The notes: a model not told the origin generated them from the sequence alone. DNA of 64,000 nt from Hericium rajendrae (GCA_033439255.1 CM065885.1:2480001-2544000), one strand, 5' to 3'; shown: positions 43,684 to 58,753, counted from the first letter of the stretch. Made by a program: numbers and translations.

Positions 43684-45880
43684 TCATAACTCGACCTCCA
43701 TGCTCGCACCAGCTGCCCTCCCCGCCCGCCTCGCCTCCTTCTCGCGCTTCTTCCTCTCATCCCTCGCCTTCTTCCGCGTAAGAGCCACGCGCACCTCCGC
43801 CTCCTTCCCCAACACCGGCTCGCGGACATTCAGCCGCCGCAACCGCTTCGGCGGGCGGCCCTCGTACGCCTGGGGCGCCGCCACACTCGCGGCCAGCCCC
43901 GGCGACGGCGAGCGCGTGCGTTTGCGCGGGTTGCTGATGGCCTCCGTGTCCATGTGCTCGCTGCGCACTCCGATCAGTAATGGCTTTTGGGAGGCCGATA
44001 GGTCAGACTGACTTACTCTGCCTCGTCCATCACCTCGTCGGGCACGAATCCGCCTTCCGTCTCTATCTGCATCGTATCCTCGGCCAATCCCATCGCGGCG
44101 TCCGCCTCTCCGAAAAGACCGGCGAGCACGAAGGGCTTGCCGAACCCGGTTAGGATCTGCGCCTGACCGACTGCTTCGGCGCCTGGTGCGATTTGCGGTC
44201 CTGATGCTGGCCACGCAAATGTGATGAATACGTGATGCAAGTACACAGTCATTTTGGGATGCTTACCTCCTGCGGCAGTGCCCGGGACAATTGAAGGGAT
44301 CGACGAGGGATGGATGGCAGGCGGGACACTGAAAAATGGGATCTTCTGGTGGTTCCAGTCATTCAGGACCTGCCGCGCTGCGGCAAGAAGATCCGGCGTG
44401 CCACCCTGGGGACAAGAATATTCACTTCTGTTAAGCCTCGCTGAGATAAGAAGGTGCATACCTTGAGCAACTTGCCTGTGCTAAGCGCAAGCATGGTGAG
44501 AAACTCTATGGACGAGCTGAACTCAGGAACATTGTATATTTTCTGCAATTTTTCGTGCTCCGTCCTTCTGAGAATTTCGTCCACTGTTCCGCATAATCAG
44601 CATTGAGATATGAGTTGATTTGCGGAGAGGATACATACCGACACCGATCGGATCGTCGATATCGTCGACCTTGACCACATTCCTCAACAGAATCGCGTTC
44701 TCCCTGCTGCCCTTCCCGACAACCTCCAGATCGTCGTCGTCGAAAATGACACCGGGCGAATCCACGATGCGCAGTCCGCGCTCAAGGAGCACATGCTGCA
44801 GGGTCTGGGTGTGTCCGGGCTGCGAGGCAACAGGGCAGACCTGCAAAAGCGCATAAGCATCCCAGGATTCTGGCTATCAGAACGAACCCACCTTTGACCT
44901 TTTGAGCGTGTTGATCAGACTGCTCTTACCAACGTTCGGGTAGCCCACGACGCCGACGGTGACGCTCCCCGTACCCTTCGCGGTCGAGCCGGGTGCCTCG
45001 CCTGCGCCGTGCTTGTATGCCTTCAGAAGGCGCAGCAGAGCAGGTGCGGTGGACGAGGAGAGATGTGAGCGAGCATGTGAGGTAGAGGAGCGGAAGGGTA
45101 GGGTAGGGGTATAGTGGCGCAAATAGCGCAGCCATGCCACCGCGTTCGCGCGGGGGACGAGATCTACGGATCGTGTTTGAAACAGAAGCCAGCGAACACA
45201 TCAGGTAATACGTACCGATCTTGTTGAGGACAAAGACGAGCCGCTTGCCCTCCGCCTCGCGCCGCCGGACTTCCTCCTCCACGAGGCGGCTGCGGCACCC
45301 CTCCGGATCGCGCGCATCGAGCACGAGCACGATGACATCCGCCTCGTCGATCACCTTGTGCAGGGCACGGATATAGTGGCGCCGAAGCTGCTCCTTCGTC
45401 TTCTCGCCGCCCGCGTACGGCGAGCCGTTCTCCTGCAAATTTGACGAGGACGCGCCCGCGGTGGCCTCGGCGAGGGCCGCTATGGAGGACAACGTAGGTT
45501 CGGCAGCCATGATGGCGTCTGGGTCTCTGGCTGCTTGTGCATATGGTGGACTCTGCGGTATGGATCGGGGTGGAGATTACCTGCGATCAGGGCTCTGGTG
45601 CAAAAAGAGATGGGCAGGGCAGACGCACCCCTTGCACACGCTGCCTTTCTTCGTTTCGAACTTTGAGATCAGGCAGTCTGGGAACACCTGGGTCCTTCTT
45701 CAGCTCTGGAAGAGAGAACGATTAGCTGTTGCTACGCCTGCACGGCCGCGAAGTAGGTGGCATGTCGCTGCGAAAACTAACTCGTCTTGTGCGGAACCGG
45801 GTTCTTCTGCAATTCTGTGTCTCGTTCAACTATGATATTCCACGAGATCTTAAAGATTAGTGCTTACTCTTTCTCGTCAT
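43684..45880 (-). CDS. NUG1: Nucleolar GTPase Nug1/nucleostemin (GNL3 family)
   Basis: Circularly permuted GTPase needed for maturation and export of the 60S ribosomal subunit. The first short exons give 'MTRKKNPVPHKT' and 'KLKKDPGVPRLPDLKFETKK', typical of Nug1 N-termini. The G motifs come in permuted order: G4 'VFVLNKI' (about 45222-45240), G1 'VGVVGYPNVGKSSLINTLK' (about 44890-44960) and G3 'LRIVDSPGVIFDDDD' (about 44755). Later exons carry 'EFSSSIEFLTMLALSTGKLL' and 'DLLAAARQVLNDWNHQKIP', and the basic C-terminal tail ('RKKARDERKKREKEARR') is a likely nucleolar targeting signal. About eight introns are present. The last exon stops at 43684. Confidence 0.92.
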
Positions 45881-46153
45881 GATAGTGGTGGAAGAAGGGA
45901 GGTAGAGGAGAACGATAACCAGTGTTTGTTCCGACCCGAGTCCTAGAGGCTCGAGACACAGGATCTCGCCAGATAAGATTAGATCAGCTTGCAAGACGTA
46001 CTTATTTACTTACTTAGGCTACTTATCTGCGATTGCAAAAAGCACACAGGCTGAGCGCTGAACGCCTGAACGCTAAACACTAAGTTCAGCGCTCGATTCT
46101 TCCTTACGGGTCTCCTACAGGGACATACACAAAAAAAATCAACCCAGTGGAAC

Positions 46154-46224
46154 TGCATCAGCCGGGAGTCGAACCCGGAGCTAGGCCATGGGAAGACCCA
46201 ATGTTACCGCTACACCACTAATGC
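46154..46224 (-). tRNA. tRNA-Gly (CCC)
   Basis: 71 nt without intron. Acceptor arms GCATTAG and CTGATGC pair with one G-T, the T-arm is CCGGGTTCGACTCCCGG, and the anticodon stem GGGTC/GGCCT closes the loop TTCCCAT, giving anticodon CCC. The discriminator is A. It lies between the Nug1 and CDK1 genes. Confidence 0.9.
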
Positions 46225-46589
46225 TTGTAACCAATTATCATTTTTTATATGACCCGAACAACAGAACGTCGCCCACACGCCAATATTCTAACGTACCGGA
46301 CAAGTTGTTCAATCGTTCAATATACTGTGATCACTCTTCCAACACACAGGCAGTCTTCAATAATAATATACGAACGCGTACGGTACGACAACAAACGATG
46401 CAGCTGCAATTACCATACGACGGACGAACATCGACGGACGACAACTGGGTAACAGTAACGGGACAACACACGCCAACAAGTAGGGTCTTTCGTAGAGTAT
46501 CCGAGACGGTCATAGAATGCGAATGCAAACGGGGGCAGCGAGGGACGAGAATTGCGAACAAGGTATAGTGGCGCTGCGTTTCTGCGCCA

Positions 46590-48459
<1,870 letters not shown>

Positions 48460-49232
48460 GAATAGGAAGGGTTCGTTGGTGAAGCCGGGGCACGAGAAGA
48501 AAAGTGGGAAACCAGGCGAGGATGGAAATGAGGGCGTGAATAGAGAGTACAAGTAAGATTGCAAAGTAAAGGACAGGTTGTCGAACGGAGAAACGATGGA
48601 GAACACGAGCGAGCGGGTCGTCGGAAGGCTGTGGGGGCCACTTTTGAGTGGAAACGTTGGTTTTGTTATCCTCGATAACGTAATCACTGATGTCTACTTC
48701 ACCAATCTCGCCTTTCGCTCTTCCATTCTTCGGTCCGTGTCCGAATCGCATTAATCTAAGAGAGCACATGCGCCATTCCCAAGCTACAACGTCTACGCTA
48801 GTCACACAGCATTGTCGGCCTCGAACATTACCGGCGATACAGGCAACAACGTTTCCAGGGTACATTTGAATTTTGCTTCACAGGATGCGTGACTCAGTGC
48901 GGGCCCATGGACTTTGTCTAAGTCTTTTCCGGATCTGCCCTGATCGAGGCAAAGTGCCCTACACGCACAATGACGTCTTGTTGCGGCGGCCTATGAGTGA
49001 AGGGAATGATAACAGAGCGTCATCCAGAGGGCTTGTGGTTGATGCATGATGCGGAAGAAGCACTGTAATTCCCATGTTTAAGCTTTTCACGTACGCCCTG
49101 GTTACGGTGAGATTCAAGATACATTAAGGATACATCAAGGGATTGGAGCAGTCGAATGAACGGTGAAAGAAAGCCGGGTGATAAATACATACGTCTTTGT
49201 TATATACCGATCTGCAGCTGGCATTGCTTCCT
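48460..49232. other. CDK1 upstream region and GPN1 3' flank
   Basis: An open minus-strand frame (48428-48865) overlaps the first CDK1 exon and predicts a hydrophobic helix, but it has no recognised homology and probably belongs to the CDK1 leader. Confidence 0.4.
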
Positions 49233-50734
49233 CTATTGCGGTCTTGGCCATGCCATGCCTTCATCAGGTTGGCGGCGTGTTTGTGTGAGGTCGATGTACT
49301 GTCCTGGCCACGGCTCGTCACCTAAAAGATCCATCATCAGTTACGGCAGAGCGGTGATTAAGTAGAGGTAAGTGAGATGCGCCCAAGGACGAATATAGCA
49401 AGGTAAAAAAGGAAGAGACTCCAGTACGTACTGCGATCGATGATACTGGCCTCCCCACCATCCTCTTCATCCTCTTCTGTCGGGTCCCACCGGTCAAGCA
49501 ACGCGCCTTCTGGATTATTTGCGCGGTCCACCGTGAGGTCTTTCATGAGCCTGCTCATCGATTCCTCTTTGGTCTTTTGTAGGGTTGCGTCGCGTTTGGC
49601 CCGCGCACGCTCAAGCTCCGGAAGGTAGTCCCTGGAGAAGATGGGGAAGTTTAGCCCGGAAGTCGAAGTCGAAGCTGTGAGCAACCGAGTAACGTACTTT
49701 TCGTACTCTTCACGCGACGCTTCTACCGCTTCGAAGAATTCTTTTACGCCAGCACCTGTCATGCTGGAAACACCGACAGCCTAAAAAAATGAATAACCTT
49801 CAGGCACCGCAGAGAATAGCGTAACGCGGACTCACTTTTAGATGCTTATAGAATTCATCCAGGACCAGACTCATGCTGTTCATAAGACTGTTCATGTACG
49901 TCGGCTCGCCTTCGTCATCGGTGGTCCCCTGGTGAGAATGAAGCGCAGCTTGGAATGCCTCAAAGTCCTGCATCCACTCTAGCGCAAAGTCGTGCGGTTG
50001 CACGTCTGTTTTGTTGAAGACTACAATAAATGGAAGCTTGGTTTTGTAGAGAATACTGTGTATCTGTTTCAGAACACGACATGCCTCGTGAGAGAAGAAA
50101 GACGCACCTGCACGCGTACAACATATTTGACATGAACGTCGCGGGCGCAGCCGTCCGCGGTGTGTCGATGATGTACGCAATAACAGTGGGGAATGACGAT
50201 GCGATTGCATCTGTGATGATAGCACCGGACGCAGACCAAGTGAAGATCTCAATTTGACCGGGGGTATCTAAAATGATGTAGCTGCAATTCCACGACGCGT
50301 CAATACAACCCCTGTACGCGAAACACGCTGCACGTACTCGACAGTGTCGGCCCTCTTCTCGACCAGATCCAGCACCTGGTCAAACTTGGTGGTGAAGAGA
50401 TTAAGAGCAGTCAGAATCCCTCCGTTGGGTCCGAGATTGTACCTTTGGCGGCCGTTACGCTCAAGGAGTGCTACAAGCGGAGTGTAATGGCTACACACTG
50501 CTTCATGACTTCCTTATAATCCACGGTGTCACGGATGTCAATGTTCGCTTCGTATGGAGTACTCATGACTGCCGGGTCCAGATTCAAGATGTACGGGGGC
50601 TTGTCCTGTGAATGCAGGTAGGAGTTGATTTGTTGGACGAAGGTGGATTTGCCTGCGCCTGCCATGCCTATAGTTATGATTGTGATCGGCTTTTTCTTCT
50701 CGGCTAAAGCTGCAGAGCTAGATTCTGCTTCCAT
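49233..50734 (-). CDS. NPA3: GPN-loop GTPase 1 (Npa3/XAB1)
   Basis: Cytosolic GTPase that assists assembly and nuclear import of RNA polymerase II. The first exon reads '[20 protein letters not shown]' (P-loop) and '[20 protein letters not shown]'. The next begins in phase with '[20 protein letters not shown]', which contains the diagnostic Gly-Pro-Asn loop. Then come '[19 protein letters not shown]' (G3), '[19 protein letters not shown]' (NKTD, G4) and a charged C-terminal helix ('[19 protein letters not shown]'). The tail ends '[18 protein letters not shown]' and stops at 49233. Start at 50734 fits the conserved N-terminus. The gene is divergent from the FHA gene, with 257 bp between the ATGs. 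Confidence 0.94.
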
Positions 50735-50991
50735 CGTGGCAAAGTAGGGATATGTATCTGTTTTGCAAAGTGAGCTAGATAAAAGTTTGCGGCAAGCTGA
50801 GCGGACGCCACAAGGAAGAGATGAGGAAGCCGACAAGCCAGAATTGAAACTCCGAGCCGGGTGTATTGGGCCTGATAAAGGGGTCCTCGCTGCGACACTA
50901 CTCTTCCTCGCTTTCCTCTTTATCCTCGACAATCCCAAGCACTCTCCATCGCCGTACAAGCAGCCAAAAGCTGTTGAGCTAGTAAAGAATC

Positions 50992-53327
50992 ATGGAAGAC
51001 GAGGTAGAGTATATCGGCAGATCGTCTCCTCTGTCGTCTGCCCCGGCGCTTGCAGGCGCATCAGGGCAGAATCGGCCAGTCCAAGGTAAGTTTACGGATT
51101 GCTTTGACGACTGCATCTTTATAGCTGGGAGCAGGTTTGTGGATGCAGGTGCAGAAGACCGAGAAGACACAGCTTCAGAACTTCTACTTCTACAAGTCGC
51201 TCGCACCTGTCGTCAATATCGGCCGAGCATCGTCGTCTGCTCCAGGTAGTGCGGCAGCGCCAGACAGCGTATGTTTCCGCTGTCCCGTCATCAGCAGGAA
51301 ACATGCGAAGATTGTCTTGAATGGACCTGGTCATGTTCGTCGCATCGTATCCGCTATTAAGAATTATATAGTGACGCTCGTGCCCACAGGTCGAACTCAT
51401 CGATTTGAACTCGCATCATGGCACATACCTGCTCAAGCCCGGTGAAGCTGTGTCCAAGAAGCTGACGCCTAACTTATCTGTCCCTCTCACCCATGGCGAT
51501 GTCATCACTTTCGGCAAGACGGTCGGTAGGGATCACAGCGTTGTTCGCCCCATTACAGTCGTCATACGACTTTTGCGCGACAACGACAATAACCCGAACC
51601 AGCCTGCGAGTAATGGCGGCCTCAAGCTCGCCACACCAGAATCGATCAAATCGGCCAAATCTGGGCGCTATGGCTTGTACAGCGAGCACCCGTCATCGAT
51701 CTCCTCTCCCTCTTCCGAGCCATCCTCAGATGAGGACTCTGCTCCGATCCATGACTCAGACATTGAAGAAATTGATCCACCTGAAGAGTATCCGATCTCG
51801 AGGTCAGAGCTTCCCATCAGTAGCTCGCTCAGCTCTTCGTCGCTCCCATCTATCCACGGCTTGGGCATACTTCATCGTTTCCTGCCTCCTCTGCACGCTC
51901 CGCAGCCTTCATTGTCGTTCCGCTCCCCAATCCTCTCTCGCCAGCCCTCGAAGCACCTCTGGTTCTTTGATGATGACGAGTTGCCGGATTCGCCTCCGGC
52001 CGATCAAAGCGCGAAGAGCACGTCGCCTGTAGACGACCATGAGTCCGAGTCGAGGAATTCTCCGCAGGCACCCGCTGCCGTGTCGCCTGAGCCCATGCCC
52101 ACCGCTCTCCCGGACCCTCCGGTCATCGGCGCATATCCTGATTCCCGCTTGCAATCCCCGGTGCCGCAGGTCATCTCTATCTCCCCAGATCCGGAGGTAG
52201 TTTTCGCTGTAGCTGCAGCTGCACAGGAAGCAGACGACGTGCAAGAGGCGGCCCCTTCTCATCCTGATTACGATGTTGAGGAGTCGTCTTCTCCGGAGGC
52301 TGAGGCTCCGCATTGGGACAAGGATGCCCTCGCGGCCGAGCCCGAGGACGCGGTGTTCGAGCAGCCCATGGATGTCGAGGAGGCAATGCCTGCAAGCATG
52401 CCTGTGCCTGAGCAGCGGGCTGAAGGTGAACGTGGCACGAGCATGAGCGAGTTGCAGGCGAAGCTGTCTACCTTCGGAGAGACGCTGGTGAACCTGCGGG
52501 TACGTATCGTTCTTTCATCTCTTGACTTGTGCAGCTCAGCTCCGCCGTGCATGTAGGCCAGCGTGCTGCGGGTCAACATCGCGCATCGTAAAACGCAGGC
52601 TGACCAGAAGGCCCAGTCCGCTCATGCCGCTGCTCTAGACAAACGCGTTGACGAGGCAGACGCCCAATATCACGCACTCCACGAGCGCCTTGACGGCGCA
52701 AACGAGTCTTCGCACGAGCTTCGACGGGAGCTGCGCGACGAGCTCCGCGGTCTTGACGAAGATCTGAAAGCGAGCCTCGACTTCCTCGAGGTCCGCCAGC
52801 AGCAGGTAATGTCCGACGTCCAGAAGCGGCTCGCGGAGCTGGAGAATAAGGAACAGGCGCCACCTGCACCCGCACCCACTGCCGAGATGCTCGAGGCGGC
52901 GCTCATCGAGCGGGAGGACGTCAAAGCGAGCGTGCAAACGCTGCGCAACCTCGTCGCCGGTCTGTATCTCCCCGCTCTGCCCATTTACCTGACACGATGA
53001 CCTCCCTGACATCCAGAGCTGCACGCACTGAAGGACACGACCGCGACCGAGCTGAACGCCGAGCTCGCGCGCCTCCGCGTCGCGCAGGCCGAGCGCGAAG
53101 CCAATCACGGCAATTGCAAGGTATGTCCGCGCGCGCCCGCTGCCGGCGCCGGCTCTGCTCACGCCGCGCAGAACCTGAAGCGCAAGCGCGCCGACGACGC
53201 CGGGTGCGACGAGTGCGGGGCGCCTGCACCGAAGCGCGGGCGGCGCGTGTTCTCGACGGTCGCGCACACTGCGATGGCGGCCACCGTCGGCGCGGTCGCG
53301 GCGTGGTCTGCGCTTGCGTTCTCTTGA
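50992..53327 (+). CDS. FHA-domain protein with coiled coil and C-terminal membrane anchor
   Basis: Phosphothreonine-binding FHA domain near the N-terminus, split by introns: 'LAPVVNIGRASSSAPGSAA', 'CPVISRKHAKIVLNGPGH' joined to 'VELIDLNSHHGTYLLKPGE' and 'PLTHGDVITFGKTV'. The GR, SxxH and NG-like positions are all there (here S-HHGT). A long acidic, Pro/Ser-rich linker follows (about 51620-52440), then a heptad-like coiled coil ('LHERLDGANESSHELRRELR', 'LDEDLKASLDFLEVRQQQ'), further short exons, and a C-terminal hydrophobic segment ('AMAATVGAVAAWSALAFS') ending at 53327. FHA plus coiled coil plus tail anchor is the layout of SLMAP/Far9-Far10-type STRIPAK subunits. I suggest that role but cannot prove it. 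Confidence 0.8.
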
Positions 53328-53946
53328 ACCTGCGGTGGGGATTCAGGTGGCGTGGCGGACACGTATGCACTTTCGTACTTACGGGACTTCTATGGGCGGT
53401 GTGTACGCTATATTCAGGCAGCAGGGTATAACAGAATGTATGTATCTCTTTTCAATACACGTATGTCCCTATGATACATGGAGAACTCTTTGATAAATTG
53501 GCTTGCCTGAGTGACTGGAGCTGTTTGCTTGGCTGAGGACTGGGGTGCCTTTGGGTGTCGCGCTTACACACGGGCTGTTCCTAAAGAGCCAAGAACCAAG
53601 TATGTTTCAGAGCACCCACAAGTGCACCAGCAGGCAATGCTCTTGCAATCACACCTCAAAGCACACCATCGCCGAACATTACAAACAAGGTAAACATAGT
53701 AGTAGTGATGGGCGGGTAAGATACATACATGCCGAAAGTGCGATTACGATGTACAGTGAACTAGCCTCAGAACGTCGACCAACCGAGCCAACCAAGCAGA
53801 AGAAAAACAACACCCAGCCCAAAATACGAAGAAAAGTAATGGAAAGCGCGGGAGAGCGAAAGCAGTACACGAGGAACAGGAGCGGGGACAACAGACGGGA
53901 CGGGTACAGTGCGAGAAACGATCCGGGATCTAGGAGGGATGCACGA
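53328..53946. other. Convergent intergenic region
   Basis: It holds the 3' flanks of the FHA gene (+) and the Gti1/Pac2 gene (-). The open plus-strand frame 53545-54582 is mostly antisense to the transcription factor and is not supported. Confidence 0.45.
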
Positions 53947-55355
53947 CTACGACCCGCTCGCGGCGACGCCCTCCTCGGCCGCAGGCTGCTGCGGGCTCTT
54001 CGCCCCGTCCGCCTCCGCGACCGCGATGGCGGGCGACGCGACTTGCATTGGGTATCCAGTGTACGGCGGCCAATAGGGCGGATATCCTGGCGGTGCCGCG
54101 TAGTACGGATAATACGCCGCCTGTGCCGCCTGTGCCTCAGGGCTGGGATACGCCGCGTAGGCTTGTGGCGGCGGCGAGGCCGGCGACTGTGGGGACGCAG
54201 TGGCTACCGGCGACGAGGCGTCCTCGGCGGGCGCTGGGGTGACAGCGGCGATTGGAGGCGGGGAGGCGATGTACGGTGCGGGGGCGTATGGATGCGGGGG
54301 CATCGCGTATGGCATCTGGTAATAGCTGTGTGGGCTCATGCCCATCTGCATACCGTACGCGGCGGCGTAGTGCGCGTGCTGCATCATCGCCATGTTGGGA
54401 TCGGTGTACGCGCCTTCCGCGGTGGGCGATGGCGCTTCGCTCTGCGCGGTCTTCGCCTTGCGGGAGCGTTTTGGCGCGCTGTAGGGGTCAAAGCGCTTGC
54501 TGGAGGAGCGCTTGGTCTCGGCGGCATCGGTCGGCTCGCTGAGGAGCGGGATTGCAAGTGTCGGGTTGAGAACATGTGGTGAAGGCTCGACGTCGTCGGC
54601 CTCGCCGCGGTAGCGTGGGATGCCATCCATGCCGATTTCGACCTTGGGAGGATTGCGAAATTGCGTTTTCTCGAGGTATTCGGGGGAGATGTCGAGGGAA
54701 GCGAGTTCGGGGTAGGACGATGGGGAGCGTAGCCGGCCTTGCTCGACGTCTTCGATCATGTAATAGGATATTAAGTGTTGTGAGACGCCGCCGATCGTGA
54801 GCGAAAACGTCTATCACGAAGTGTCAGTCTTCGGGTGAGAATGCGTGTTCAGGGAAGGAGGCTTACCTTCTTCATCATGCCGCCGGTTTTGAACTTGTAG
54901 CTGTTGGTTAAGCTGCCGACAAGGCTGCGCTCTCGATGTCGATCGATGCCTAATCGACTGGCTTCTCCTCTTGGTCGGCTGAGCGTCTGGCCGTCCTTGC
55001 CTATGTCCTGCGCTTCCTCCGCCACGACCTCCGTTCTTGCGCCGCGATGGCCTGCTCCCCTCTTCTCCGTCTCTCGATAGAGCAGAAAATTGCCCAATAT
55101 GCGACTTGGACTCCAAAAAAATCCGTCTGTCCATCGCTTGATGCCGCTCTCATCTTCGTCAAACACGAACACCGATCCAGAGGTGATCATCTTGCGTTCA
55201 GAGTCGACGAGGCGACGCGTCACACGGGGTATTAGGCCGCGTCGGGCGGCTTCAAGGATAAGCAGTGCATCGCCGGTGGTCTCTATCCATCCCGACCATG
55301 GTGGTTCCGACCAGGTATTGCCTGACGATGAGGCTTGCTCCGGCGGTGATGACAT
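53947..55355 (-). CDS. Gti1/Pac2-family (WOR1/RYP1/SGE1-type) transcription factor
   Basis: DNA-binding regulator of the family that controls morphological switching, development and virulence-type programmes in fungi. Two exons (55355-54867 and 54810-53947) give 450 residues. The WOPR domain is clear in its two blocks. Block A: 'SGWIETTGDALLILEAARRG', 'PRVTRRLVDSERKMITSGSV', 'VFDEDESGIKRWTDG' and 'WSPSRILGNFLLYRE'. Block B: 'KTGGMMKKTFSLTIGGVSQH', 'LISYYMIEDVEQGRLRSPSS' and 'LDISPEYLEKTQFRNPPKVE'. The intron sits just after 'MMKK', inside block B. The C-terminal 200 residues are Pro/Ala/Tyr-rich and probably a disordered activation region. The targets cannot be read from this window. Confidence 0.93.
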
Positions 55356-56240
55356 CTACATGGTCAAGCATTGCATGTGATTTATTGCAAAATCGGTGAT
55401 GGTTCACGACAAGATTGAGTAGATGGGATCGTCAGCCACCATCAAAAGTAAAGTTTGAAACAAAGTTGGCTCACCGAGCAGCAAGATTTGGGTGGAGGAT
55501 GAAATGCGTTGAAGCCTATTTAGGATTCAAAATCCGCTTTCTCCGCGTGAGGCGGCTTTGTCCTAGCGTTTTCGGCAGCAAACTTGCCCTTATTTCGCTC
55601 AAATTTCGTAGATTAACTCTCTGAGATGGTCAAGGAGAGCAGGAGAGCAGCGGGGATGTGGTATATCGTATTCAAAGCAATAATAGGATAGCAGCACTCA
55701 GCCATCGTGTGTTCAACCACAACGCATGCCACAGACAAATATGTACAAAGGTGGCACGACAGCAAGCCAGCATCGGGTCATGGCCGTTGCAAGTGCTTGT
55801 GTCTCGAGCGAGTCTCCGTGCTGAAATGTGAAACTTAGTCGTTCTTCTAGTTACTACAGCACACTGCCGCTCCCCTTGGTAAGTCTGACTTGGTCGTTTT
55901 CGCGCGCTCCCCTTGGCGCGCTCCGCTCGCTCCCTTGGTACGCTCCACTCTCCCGTTTCTATTTCCCTTGGTACGGTCGACTTGGTCTATCTACTGCGCA
56001 TTCCGCATCCAGCCCGCCCTTTTTTCCTCTGTCATGCTAACTTTTTCCAGCCTTCCCCTGCTTTTCTCGTCCTGAATGCGCAAGAGCCGTCCGTCCCGCG
56101 CGATCCCGGCGACGCAATCCGCTCGGAAATCCGCTCTCGCTGAGGTCAGGAGATCGGCGCCGCGAGGGTTGACTCGGCAGGAAACCGCGCTATCTCGACG
56201 CGATCGCAGACCGTGCGCGAGGGCTGGAAATTGCAGTCAC
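55356..56240. other. Upstream region of the Gti1/Pac2 gene
   Basis: No gene supported. From 55870 to 56000 the phrase 'cccttggta' and close variants (ccccttgg, cccttgg) recur about five times in pyrimidine-rich DNA. From 56076 the sequence becomes GC-rich and merges into the repeat array. Confidence 0.4.
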
Positions 56241-56994
56241 AGTGAGTTAGCCCAATTTCGCAGTCCGCATTCACGCTTACCGGATAGCGCAGAGCCCGCC
56301 AATGCCCTGTACGCACTCGCGAGACGTGGACCGCGCTCGGAGATCCCCCCGCGACGCTTGACGATGACGCCCTTGCCGAGACGGGGCGAGCCACGGGCTG
56401 CGAACGGGGACGTCGATGGACTGCGAGGCATGACGCGCGTCGTCGCGTTCAGCGCACGACGTCGTCTGTGAGGCCGCGCTGAAAATGATGGTGAGTTACA
56501 GCACGCATGGAGAGCGCCATAAAACTTACGACGGGTGCTCTCTCTGAAGCCCGTGACGAGCGGATGGACGGCGACGAGAACGACGCCCACGAGCAAGCCT
56601 GCTCGTTGCCGGCGTCATCGTCAAGTTACATGCGCCGGACGCAGAAGCCTTGCACCGGCGCCGGCGGTTTCGCCTCTCCCCCATCGAGTCGCCGCCAGAA
56701 GTGGGAAACGCCGGCGGGGAAGGCGCGTAAGGGCGCCGGGGCGGAGGAGCGATGACCGGGAAGCGGCGCCGGGCAGAGTCGACTGGAAGATCGGCGGCGC
56801 GTTGTCCGAGACGCGGTTGAAAATCGACGTGAGTGGCTGTATCTTCGGAGATGGTAGTAGCACTTACCGTAGATACTCAGGACTTGTTCTCCGTGCCTCC
56901 AGTCCCCATCTCGCGCCTCAGACCGCCCCGACATCAGCGCCCGAACGTGCTAGATGGCCCTCGCGCTGCGCGACCGACGCCCCCGTTCGACGCT

Positions 56995-57105
56995 GGCGTC
57001 ATCGTCAAGTTATGCACGCCGGATGGACGCCGCTCATCTCATCGACGGAAGTGTCCAATGCCGGCGGGAAGGGCGCAGGACCATCGTCTACTTGACGATG
57101 ACGCC
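56995..57105. repeat. 111-bp foldback unit 1
   Basis: Arms GGCGTCATCGTCAAGT (56995) and its reverse complement (ending 57105) flank 79 bp of unrelated interior. Confidence 0.85.
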
Positions 57106-58753
57106 CTCGGCGTGAACAGACGTCTGGGCGCGGGGCTGGAGGGACAATGGCCGGGACGTGGCGCCGGGATAGAGTTAGCGGGAAGCTGGGCTGCGCGGGA
57201 GTTGCGCGGGAGTTGGTCTGCGCGAGACGCGGGCGAAACCCGACGTAAGTTGTTATGTCTTCGAAGAATAGCACTGGCACTCACCATGCATCCCTCACAA
57301 CTCCCTATCCGTGCTTCCAACCCCCGTCCCGCGCCTCCATCGATCTCAGCTCTGCACGCGCGGCGCGACCAGTGTCCTGACGTGATTTTGAATGGCGCCG
57401 ACGAATGGCTGGACAGACCCAAGAGCAGCCTGCTCGATGCAGGCGTCATCGTCAAGTTAGACGCGCCGGACGCAAACGCCTCGCACAAGCCCCGGCGGCT
57501 TCGCCGTCCCCACGTCTCGACGCGAACACAAGTCGGGCGAGACGCGCGCCGAGGTGCTGCGATCCCAGCGACGTCGACAAACGCATCAAGGCCATCCGCG
57601 CGTTCACCAACGTCGACGGTAAGCGCGGACAGGCTGAAATTCGACGTGAGTGGCTGTATCTTTGAAAATAGTCGTAGCACTCACCATAGATCCACAGAAC
57701 TCGTTCTCCATGCCCATCTCGCGCCTCGCGCCGCCCCGATCTCGGTGCCCGACTGCGCTAGACAGCCCTCGCGCTGCGCGACCGACGAACGGCACGACGC
57801 CCAGAAGAGCAGCCTGCTCGACGCGGGCGTCATCGTCAAGTTAGACGCGCCCCGGGCGCAGGTTCTCCGTCGCAGCGACGGAGCCATCCCTTCGCGGCAC
57901 CCAACAGACCACCTTGAGGTGGGGAACATCAGCGGGAACGGCGCGTGCAATCGTCTGCCTGACGATGATGCCCTTGGCGCGATTAAGACGCCGGAGGCCG
58001 GGACAGAGGGAAAATTGGCGGGACGCGGCGCTGGGGCGTCGTCGGCGGGAGCGCGAAGAAGCGCTGCGACTCTCGGCGTCGTCGGCGTCGTTCGTACGAT
58101 GCGCCGACCGGATATCTTACTGCGTGCGAGGCCAGGCTGGATGTCAAGGTGAGTTGCTGCGCTTTCGAAAATGCCAGTACCACTTACCACAGACTCCGCA
58201 GAATTCTCTTTCTCCATGCCTCGAATCCCCTCCACCTCAGCTCTCGAACGCGCTATGCCTTATTGCGAGGTACGGGCGATCGGGCGGTGTTACGCCGACC
58301 GGAGGCGTCATCGTCAAGTTAGCCCGCACCGCACGACACGCTTGCAATGTCGGCGCGGACGGGACGGAGACGAAAGGACCGCGCGGCGTCCTGTCCATGA
58401 CGCTGAGCCGTATCGACAGCGCAGGGGAGGCAGGGCGCCAGGTGACGGCGAATCGGGACGAACCACGGGCAAGCCCGCGCGACACCGGCGTCATCGTCAA
58501 GTTCGATGCGCCGGACGCAGGTCTGGCTTGTCTCCGCGACGGCGACGGCGATGTCGCTTCCCAGCGTCCGGCGAACGAGCAAAGTCGGCATGTGCGGGAC
58601 GAACACGAGAGGATCGCAGGACGGGCAACGCGGACGACAGCCGTCTGCCTGACGAGATGCTTCGCGTGGCGGCAGGACGCAGGACACAGGACGCAGGGCG
58701 ATGGATTCCTGGCAGCGCGGATGGACCGACGACGAGCCGGCCAGCACGACGCT

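Noticed and set aside
53545-54582. 345-residue plus-strand frame
   Set aside because: Mostly antisense to the second exon of the Gti1/Pac2 factor; Arg/Gly-rich without domains.
56833-58152. 439-residue plus-strand frame with repeated DAGVIVKL
   Set aside because: It runs straight through intron-like segments and is driven by GC-rich repeats; the conserved unit is the DNA motif in both orientations, so a protein is not the simplest reading.
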